This document shows, in pieces, positions 4,113-9,665 of a stretch of 9,665 nt of DNA. Under the pieces are notes generated by a model. It was given only the letters and a program-made list of their open reading frames with translations, was not told the origin of the DNA and did no database searches. Source of the stretch: DATKLX01 sp035542155. GTDB taxonomy: Bacteria > Chloroflexota > Anaerolineae > Anaerolineales > Anaerolineaceae. The DNA lies in the NCBI GenBank assembly GCA_035542155.1, contig DATKLX010000097.1, positions 1 through 9,665 on the forward strand, written 5' to 3'. The translations under genes and the position numbers were made by a program. Each line of letters starts with the position of its first letter. The first letter of the stretch is position 1.

Positions 4113-6467
4113 ATGGAGAGGGAAACAGGAGAATTCCGGGACCTGGAATGGATGCTGAAGAGCGGGCTGGCCAGCGTACCTGTGCTCGCCGAGGCGCTCC
4201 TCGACCAGTACGGCGCGGCGCTGAGGGGGCTGGCGTTTGCCATCCTGCTGGATCGCCCCGCGGCCCGGGAAGCGTTGGAGGAAGGTCTGGCCCGGGCCAT
4301 CCAGCGCGCGGTCGGCGAGTGGAACGGGCTGGATCTGGAGGGCTGGGTGAGCGCGAACGTGGTCCAATCCGCCGCCCGGAGCCTGCGCAAGCAGCAGCCT
4401 TTTTCGAGGACTTTCTCGTCCCAACTGCTCAAAGATGCCGACTCTCCGGCCACCCCCGCCGAAATGGAGTTCTGGGTGATGGTTGCCAGCCTGAATCCCG
4501 GCGAACGCCTGGCGCTGATTCTCGTCAAGGGATTGGAGATTCCTGCTCCAGCGGTTGCCCAGTGGCTGAAGGGAACCCTGCCGGGAGTCCAGGGTCAGGC
4601 CAACCAGGCGCTCGAACGCCTCTTCTGGCAGCTTGACCAGGATGGATTTGATTTCTCCGCGGTAGTCGGTGATGCGGCTTATCCCCTTGGCCCGGCGACA
4701 GCCGCGCTCGCCCTGCGAACCCTCCTGGCCCGGCGAGCCGCCCAGGGCGTCGCTTCGCCGGTGGAAACCCGGGAAGCGGCCGCCCGGATCGCAGCCCGAA
4801 TCCAGCGTCGCGACCGGACCGATTCCAAAAACCGCTTCCTTCGCGACCTGCTGCTGGGCGCCGCCGCCTTCGGGCTGGTTTTGTTTGGGCTGCGCCTGGC
4901 CAATCAGTTGCTGCCCAGGCCGTCCGTTCCGCCCCTTCCCCGGCCAACACCGGCTGTGATCCAAATCACGGCGACGCCGCGCGTCCTGCTGCCTATGCCG
5001 GCGCCATTCGAAGAACTACACCCGCTTAAGCCTTTATTGGGCTCGGCGTCCACCACCCAGGAAATTCTGCAGCGCATGGTCGAGAGCCGTAAGTTATGGA
5101 GCACGTTGTGGGCAGACGCCCAGATCGTGTATTACGGCCCGCCGGGTTACATCGGCCCGCCGCAGGTGTACCGCAACCAGGTGTGGCTCCGCCAGCTCGG
5201 CCGCCAGAGCCTCTTCTTGACCGGGGACTACAGCGGCTCTCCCGATTCCGTCTTTATTTCATACGTGGGCATGCAAATCGGCCGGGATTTCAGCTCGAAA
5301 CCCGGCGGGCTGGATCTGATTGAAACCGACGGCAAAACCTTCCCGATGATCCACCTGGCCGACCTGGACCTCGACTCCAATCAGCTTCTCCGGGGTTACT
5401 ACCTGGGTGACCTGATTTTTCCCGATCGGGATAGCTTCTGGAAAGGGATCTTGATTCCGGTGGGCGAAGAATCCGTCGCGGGGCGCAGCGCCATTCTGGC
5501 GGAGTGGTACCCCCCAAACGGGCAGGGCTTTATCTCCCTCTCGATCGATGCCCAGACCGGTTTGATCCTGCACTGGCGACAGTTCCACCCCCAGCAAGGC
5601 GATTTGATCTCCTTCGACATTCTCATCACCAGGCTGAAACTGGATCCGCTGATCCCCAGAGACGTGTTTAACATTGAGCAGTACCGGCAGGAAAAACTGG
5701 AGTGGGGGAACATCTGGGTCCCGCAAGCCCAGGCGAACCAGCGCCTGCGCTATCTCCCCATCACAGACGTACAGCGCGAGTCATTGACCCCTATCCCACC
5801 CCCCGCCGGCTTCGACCCCTCTCTCTACCGCCTGACGTTTGACTGGCTGGCTGACCCGCTCAAGCCGGAACGGGCCGGCAGCCAGGTGAACCTGTACGCC
5901 GCGATTTACTCCCTGGGGCAGGTCAACGTGGGCAGTCCATGGGGGCTGGCCTGCACGCGCTCGCCGGATGGAAGCCTGGTCGCGTTGATGTCGCCCAACG
6001 ACCACAGCGATTCGGCGCCGGGGACGCCCTTCTACTGGCTGCGCCTGGCTTTCCCGGCCCTGGTCCACAAAGAGTACGCCCGTGAGATGTTCAACGGCGA
6101 TCTGGCTTTTTCACCGGACGGAAAGTCGCTGGCTTATACAGGCTGCCCCAAAGAGGGCGACTGCGCGGTCACATTGCTGGACACTACCACCGGCGAGAGC
6201 CGCCGCCTGTTTCCCATGGCGGAAGCGGGATATTTCGCCTGGAGCCCCAACGGTAGGCTGCTGGCCTTCACCGGCCGGCGAACGGCGTCCCAGGAGCAGA
6301 TGACCCTCTTCGTGGTCGACGCCGCCAGAGGCGGCCTGCTGTACCTGGCGCCGTTCCAGCCCAATCATCCCGATCTGAACCGCGATGCCCCGGTCAATTC
6401 CTGGGGGATTTCTTACCCGCCGCAGCCAGGAGGGATCGCCGCCTGTACGCGCGCGCCGGCCCGTTGA
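4113..6467 (+). CDS. ECF-sigma-like / transmembrane / LolA-RseB-like / propeller fusion protein
   Basis: 784 aa. Residues ~25-95 resemble ECF sigma region 2 (LLDQYGAALRGLAFAILLDRP, EGWVSANVVQSAARSLRK), and ~118-172 resemble region 4 (LNPGERLALILVKGLEIPAPAVAQWLKG, then QANQALERLFW). Both are diverged from typical consensus, so DNA or core-polymerase binding is not assured. Residues ~244-265 are the single membrane span. A Pro-rich linker (267-300) leads to an outer domain (~314-520) with LolA/RseB-like features: VAGRSA (455-460), LSIDAQTGLILHW (476-488) and a closing DPLIPRDVF (511-519). Residues ~605-745 hold beta-propeller-type repeats (CTRSPDGSLVAL, LAFSPDGKSLAYTG, FAWSPNGRLLAFTG), as in TolB/WD40. 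The topology implied is cytoplasmic regulator, span, extracytoplasmic sensor. It has its own promoter and stands alone. It may be a one-protein signalling regulator or a degenerate sigma used as a membrane scaffold. The domain calls are by eye. Confidence 0.75.
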   Translation: MERETGEFRDLEWMLKSGLASVPVLAEALLDQYGAALRGLAFAILLDRPAAREALEEGLARAIQRAVGEWNGLDLEGWVSANVVQSAARSLRKQQPFSRTFSSQLLKDADSPATPAEMEFWVMVASLNPGERLALILVKGLEIPAPAVAQWLKGTLPGVQGQANQALERLFWQLDQDGFDFSAVVGDAAYPLGPATAALALRTLLARRAAQGVASPVETREAAARIAARIQRRDRTDSKNRFLRDLLLGAAAFGLVLFGLRLANQLLPRPSVPPLPRPTPAVIQITATPRVLLPMPAPFEELHPLKPLLGSASTTQEILQRMVESRKLWSTLWADAQIVYYGPPGYIGPPQVYRNQVWLRQLGRQSLFLTGDYSGSPDSVFISYVGMQIGRDFSSKPGGLDLIETDGKTFPMIHLADLDLDSNQLLRGYYLGDLIFPDRDSFWKGILIPVGEESVAGRSAILAEWYPPNGQGFISLSIDAQTGLILHWRQFHPQQGDLISFDILITRLKLDPLIPRDVFNIEQYRQEKLEWGNIWVPQAQANQRLRYLPITDVQRESLTPIPPPAGFDPSLYRLTFDWLADPLKPERAGSQVNLYAAIYSLGQVNVGSPWGLACTRSPDGSLVALMSPNDHSDSAPGTPFYWLRLAFPALVHKEYAREMFNGDLAFSPDGKSLAYTGCPKEGDCAVTLLDTTTGESRRLFPMAEAGYFAWSPNGRLLAFTGRRTASQEQMTLFVVDAARGGLLYLAPFQPNHPDLNRDAPVNSWGISYPPQPGGIAACTRAPAR

Positions 6468-6544
6468 GTCCGCGCGCCTCCTGATTCCTTAGCTGGCCCC
6501 CATTCGCTTATCCGGTGTCTTCATTCGTTGACGGCTTGCTTTGC

Positions 6545-6567
6545 CGGGAACGCTCTCTGCGTTCCCG
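6545..6567 (+). terminator. Hairpin after the sigma-like fusion gene
   Basis: A perfect 9-bp stem (CGGGAACGC 6545-6553, GCGTTCCCG 6559-6567) with a 5-nt TCTCT loop lies 77 bp after the stop. It is followed by a pyrimidine-rich but not purely T tract, so it is a plausible weak intrinsic terminator. It ends 11 bp before the next promoter's extended -10. Confidence 0.5.
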
Positions 6568-6577
6568 AATCCTCTCT

Positions 6578-6591
6578 TGCTATGATATAAT
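6578..6591 (+). promoter_or_regulatory. Extended -10 promoter for the GT-C-like gene
   Basis: TGC directly precedes TATGAT (6581-6586), an extended -10 that can work without a good -35, and an overlapping perfect TATAAT lies at 6586-6591. No convincing -35 is seen at the right distance. The transcript would start near 6593-6598, about 45 nt before the start codon. Confidence 0.55.
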
Positions 6592-6623
6592 CGCTAATGT
6601 TGCAGACCTAATCCGATCAACTT

Positions 6624-6629
6624 AGGGGG
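6624..6629 (+). promoter_or_regulatory. Ribosome binding site for the GT-C-like gene
   Basis: AGGGGG lies 10 nt before GTG 6640 and 16 nt before ATG 6646. Spacing favours GTG 6640, though the two starts differ by only two residues. Confidence 0.5.
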
Positions 6630-6639
6630 TATTGTCGCG

Positions 6640-8316
6640 GTGAAAATGAAGATCAATCAAAATTTAAACATTACAAAAATAATGGGCAACTCCACGGCCT
6701 CACTGACCCGGCGAATCCGAACGATCCCACTTTCGATCCGTTTTTCTGTGGTCACGGTATCAGCTTTGATGATTTATCTGATCACACTATCAAGAAACTG
6801 GACTTCGGCCAGTTTAGAGTTTACGGTTGAGATCATGTCGAATGACTGGAACGTGATCTTGCAGCGGCATAAATTATTAATTCATGCGATGGCCTGGGTG
6901 TTTTACCAGATATGGCGGTTGTTGGGGTGGACTGGAAAAGCGCTTCTCCCCAACCAGGTTTTCAATGCGATCGGTGGGGCCCTGGTCGTTGGCCTGGTTT
7001 ATCTGATCGCGCGAAGCCTGACCAAATCTGAACCAATCTCATTACTGGCCGCCGTAGGAATGGGCTTTTCATTTGCCTCGTGGATTTATGCAACGGAGAG
7101 TGAATTTGCTTCAGTCCCGTGCGCAGAGAGTCTGCTCGTGTTGTGGCTGCTGCTGGAATTAAAGCCCGGTGTGGCCCCGCGCCTTCGGAGATTAATTGGA
7201 TTGGGTTTTTTCAGCGCTTTTGGTTTCTTAACCTTTTTTTCGAATGCGTTTGTGATTCCCGTCGTGGTCGCGGGTCTTCTCCTTGCAAAAGGGCAAAATA
7301 TCAAAGCGAGAATTCTCCAGGTAATTGCCTATGGGGCGACGTTCGCGGTGGTCGTCATTCCGGTATACGCCTCGTGGTTATTTTTTTTCAATCATATCCA
7401 TACGCTCGATCAACTTCGAAATTGGCAGTTATATGGTGGACAAGGAACGGGAACTGTTTATGGGACATTTGAGTGGATGTCTCTCATTTATGGACCGTAT
7501 GCAGTGCTGCGTTCTCTGTTTTCATATCCTGGCTTGCTGCTAACGTATCGCACAACCGACTTCCTGGCCGGCGCCAGTTTATTGCAGAAAGCTGCTTTTG
7601 GATTTTATTATTTGATCCTGGGCTGTTTGGTGATTTCTCCTGTTTTTCTGGCTATCCAGAACCGAGTCGTTCTTCTCAAAAAATTCAGAAGAGAGATTGT
7701 TTGTTTATTCATCTGGTTCGTGTTCTTCGGTGGATTTGCATTTTGGTGGGTGGTTAGAGATTTGAAATTCTGGTACCCCGCTATGGCCTCCTGGTGGTTA
7801 TTGGTCGCCATTCTGATTTCTCTTTTCCAAAACAAGGAGATCTCGCTAAGGCCGTTTGAGAAATTTCCTTATCTTCCGGCTTTCAGTCTTGTTGTTCTGA
7901 TCATGTTCTTGGTTAACGGATTCGGCTATATATTCCCGCACACCGATATTTCAATGAACACCAACTATCAGGTTGCGAATAGCATTGTTAATAGAACAAA
8001 CCCAAAGGATTTGATCATCACGATTGATGAGAGTTTCTATGTTCTCTATTTTTCTGACCGTCCCACCGTCTTTATTTTGGACAATTATTTAAGAAACTCA
8101 AATAACAAAACGGTGACCTTTCAAGAACTCGACAGTTTAATCGCCGATACAATTCAATCCGGCCAACATGTATATTACATTGGCCTCTCACCCAACGATG
8201 AAGGTTTTATCAGCGATCTGGCAAAAATCGGTTTGACTCCCCAGGATTTTTCGCGCTGGAAAACAAGTCCGGCCTGGTCTGTGGACAATGTCGATTTCCT
8301 GGAAATTATCCAGTGA
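6640..8316 (+). CDS. Multi-spanning GT-C / DUF2723-like membrane protein
   Basis: 558 aa with about 11-12 hydrophobic spans between residues 32 and 432, and a soluble C-terminal part (~435-558). Residues ~66-175 follow the pattern of DUF2723/PMT-type GT-C proteins: an early loop (SNDWNVILQRHKLL), NQVFNAIGGALVVGLVYLIARSL (105-127) and SFASWIYATESEFASVP (144-160), comparable with the W..A..aEVY motif of DUF2723. If this holds, it would transfer sugar from a polyprenyl-phosphate donor to a protein or lipid on the outer membrane face. Acceptor and donor cannot be read. The usual acidic catalytic residue in the first loop is uncertain (E60, E64 and D69 are candidates). The gene is visibly more AT-rich than its upstream neighbours, suggesting different origin. 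It is transcribed alone and converges on the CBM9/DNRLRE gene. The membrane glycosyltransferase-like class is fairly sure; the exact family is tentative. Confidence 0.65.
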   Translation: MKMKINQNLNITKIMGNSTASLTRRIRTIPLSIRFSVVTVSALMIYLITLSRNWTSASLEFTVEIMSNDWNVILQRHKLLIHAMAWVFYQIWRLLGWTGKALLPNQVFNAIGGALVVGLVYLIARSLTKSEPISLLAAVGMGFSFASWIYATESEFASVPCAESLLVLWLLLELKPGVAPRLRRLIGLGFFSAFGFLTFFSNAFVIPVVVAGLLLAKGQNIKARILQVIAYGATFAVVVIPVYASWLFFFNHIHTLDQLRNWQLYGGQGTGTVYGTFEWMSLIYGPYAVLRSLFSYPGLLLTYRTTDFLAGASLLQKAAFGFYYLILGCLVISPVFLAIQNRVVLLKKFRREIVCLFIWFVFFGGFAFWWVVRDLKFWYPAMASWWLLVAILISLFQNKEISLRPFEKFPYLPAFSLVVLIMFLVNGFGYIFPHTDISMNTNYQVANSIVNRTNPKDLIITIDESFYVLYFSDRPTVFILDNYLRNSNNKTVTFQELDSLIADTIQSGQHVYYIGLSPNDEGFISDLAKIGLTPQDFSRWKTSPAWSVDNVDFLEIIQ

Positions 8317-8339
8317 CCCCGGGTAAAGATTGCCAGGGG
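8317..8339. terminator. Weak hairpin between convergent genes
   Basis: CCCCGGG (8317-8323) pairs with CCAGGGG (8333-8339) with one G/A mismatch and a 9-nt loop, directly after the GT-C-like stop codon; a short T-rich run follows. It could serve both convergent transcripts. Evidence is modest. Confidence 0.3.
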
Positions 8340-8354
8340 ATTTCTATGAATACA

Positions 8355-9665
8355 TCAAGGGTCGACATATTCAATCGTGATGGTTGGCCGGTTGATCTCG
8401 TTCCAATCACCCGTATCACTTGAGATGAAATATTTTCCTGTATTTTGGCCGCTATTCTGAGCGTCCACATAGCCTCGATCGGCGGAGTACATCGCCAGAC
8501 GCAGCGGCTTCCCCTGGCTGTACGCTTCGTCAACCGCCCGGGTGATATCCCAGTCATACTTGTTGTTGACATCTTGAGAGTTGGGCGGTATCACCTGTAC
8601 CCAGGTGCCTCCAATGTTCTCCTTGGCCAGGGGAGCATTATTCCAGTTGATCGTATTTTTCGCCCAATCTTCCGACACGGTAAAAACCTGGATCCAGGAA
8701 GCAATCGCGTGGTATGGATCCGAACCGCCCCAGTGATCCAGCGTCAGCTTCGCGGACTTGATCAGCTTGCCATTTGGTATGGATTTGAGCGAAGTTGTCA
8801 GGTAATATTTCGAAAAACAGGGCCAGTCGGCGATTAATCCCTGGTTCTGGATGTTGAAATCGGGATTGGCGTAATAGTTCAGAAAACCCCAATCGGGAAA
8901 ATAATTGTCAGCAGCAGCCCTGTCGCCGCAATTCCCACCCCCGCCGACCTCGCCGTCAGCTATCGTCTCGCCATTCAATTTATCCCGGATGACGAGCGTC
9001 TGAAGGTTTTTAGTTTGCGGGATTTGATAGGTGGGATATCCGAAATGCAGTCGGCCCCAACTGGATGGAGCAGAATTCGTACTTGCTTCAGGCCATACTT
9101 TTGATTCCCGCGCAGGGCCTGCCTGGGTGTCGCGATCGTAGATTTCAACCTGGAAGCGCCAGGTAGTTCCATTTGCGGGTTTACTGACCCCCAGGCTGCT
9201 GAAGGGGATGTGAAATGTAGCCCCCCAACCTTTCGAATCGCCTGGGTCGCCAGGGGCTACGCCCATCGAACCGGCATAATTTATAAAAGGAATGCCCTGG
9301 CTTGTCCAGCCATTGCCGTTCCCGCGGTATGCGGCCCGATAGGGCAGAGATATCGGGTTGGGCGGGGAATTCGGGGGGTAGGGGGAATTCGGGGGGTACG
9401 GGTAATAGTATTCATCCCGGAGGACTTCGACAAGAAACCGGGACGCGTTATTCCCCGGTTTTACGGTATCCCCTGAATCCGTCTGGATCGATATTCCGGC
9501 GGTATCCCACTGAGTCAGGTCAGAACCCACGACAGCATTAAAATCGAAAGTCAGGTAGCGGTCAAAAGTGGCCGTATATACCACCAGCTCTGTGTCGTTA
9601 TACGCTACGCGCACGTCCGTGTAGTTATTCGCGTTGTCCACATCCCCCAGCCAGAAGATACCCAT
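8355..9665 (-). CDS. Secreted CBM9-like plus DNRLRE (CBM96-like) protein, N-terminus missing
   Basis: 436 residues are visible; the gene runs off the window end. The ATG at 9665 is probably an internal Met: it enters mid-domain (IFWLGDVDNANNYTDVRVAYND) with no signal peptide. Residues 1-210 resemble a CBM9/DOMON-type carbohydrate-binding fold (DVRVAYNDTELVVYTATFD, GWGATFHIPFSSLGV, TWRFQVEIYDRD, SSWGRLHFG). A Pro-rich YPPNSP repeat lies at 88-103. Residues ~222-434 match the DNRLRE pattern: SIPNGKLIKSAKLTLDHW (295-312), SEDWAKNTINWNNAPLA (331-347), YDWDITRAVDEAYSQGKPLRL (370-390), and a closing RPTITIEYV. Cysteines 246 and 283 may pair. DNRLRE domains are extracellular, often attached to surface or polysaccharide-acting proteins, so this is probably a secreted carbohydrate-associated protein. 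Any catalytic domain would lie upstream, outside the window. No membrane anchor is visible at the C-terminus. Confidence 0.75.
   Translation of the reverse strand: MGIFWLGDVDNANNYTDVRVAYNDTELVVYTATFDRYLTFDFNAVVGSDLTQWDTAGISIQTDSGDTVKPGNNASRFLVEVLRDEYYYPYPPNSPYPPNSPPNPISLPYRAAYRGNGNGWTSQGIPFINYAGSMGVAPGDPGDSKGWGATFHIPFSSLGVSKPANGTTWRFQVEIYDRDTQAGPARESKVWPEASTNSAPSSWGRLHFGYPTYQIPQTKNLQTLVIRDKLNGETIADGEVGGGGNCGDRAAADNYFPDWGFLNYYANPDFNIQNQGLIADWPCFSKYYLTTSLKSIPNGKLIKSAKLTLDHWGGSDPYHAIASWIQVFTVSEDWAKNTINWNNAPLAKENIGGTWVQVIPPNSQDVNNKYDWDITRAVDEAYSQGKPLRLAMYSADRGYVDAQNSGQNTGKYFISSDTGDWNEINRPTITIEYVDP
9364..9399. repeat. 18-bp tandem repeat, 2 units, in the CBM9/DNRLRE gene
   Basis: GGGGAATTCGGGGGGTAG (9364-9381) is followed by the same unit with one change, ending TAC (9382-9399). 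Read on the minus strand it encodes the in-frame YPPNSP repeat, a flexible Pro-rich insertion within the CBM9-like part. Confidence 0.85.

Noticed and set aside
4071..4964. 297-aa minus-strand frame opposite the sigma-like domain
   Set aside because: Composition is Gln/Arg/Gly-rich noise; the opposite strand has a promoter, ribosome site and recognisable domains.
1..9665. CRISPR array, tRNA, rRNA, transposase or phage genes
   Set aside because: No regularly spaced repeats, no tRNA-like clover arms and no recombinase or transposase motifs were seen on either strand.

Overview
This 9.7-kb window looks like chromosomal DNA from an environmental bacterium, most plausibly a member of the Chloroflexota (Anaerolineae-like). 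That placement is inference. It rests on high-GC coding sequence over the first ~6.5 kb, a lipoprotein ending in a Pro-Thr tail, a multidomain sigma-like/membrane/propeller fusion and a CBM9-like plus DNRLRE secreted protein. No rRNA, tRNA, CRISPR array or transposase was seen.

Layout. (1) 296-874 (+): small lipoprotein with a short TVGN repeat. (2) 1974-933 (-): two-gene module of a small His-rich membrane or exported protein followed by an exported, C-terminally anchored protein whose predicted mature N-terminus is His. This is a possible metal-handling pair, and it converges on gene 1 across a strong 13-bp hairpin. (3) A divergent promoter region (~1975-2179) drives both the His-rich pair and (4) a 555-aa fusion of a receiver domain, a thioredoxin/glutaredoxin-like domain and a thioredoxin-reductase-like flavoprotein (2180-3847, +). 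(5) 3848-4112: an intergenic stretch with a GTCGAC-rich palindromic cluster and a strong promoter. (6) 4113-6467 (+): a 784-aa protein with an ECF-sigma-like cytoplasmic part, one membrane span, a LolA/RseB-like outer domain and a TolB/WD40-like propeller segment. (7) 6640-8316 (+): a multi-spanning GT-C/DUF2723-like membrane protein with clearly lower GC than its neighbours. (8) 9665-8355 (-): the C-terminal part of a secreted CBM9-like plus DNRLRE (CBM96-like) protein that runs off the window end.

The genes do not form one obvious operon: most have their own promoter or are divergent or convergent. The common theme is the cell envelope and signalling: an anchored lipoprotein, an exported metal-binding candidate pair, a phospho-receiver-coupled flavoprotein that has lost its disulfide-exchange cysteines, and a one-polypeptide candidate transmembrane transcription regulator. 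The last two are the most unusual items and merit the most attention.
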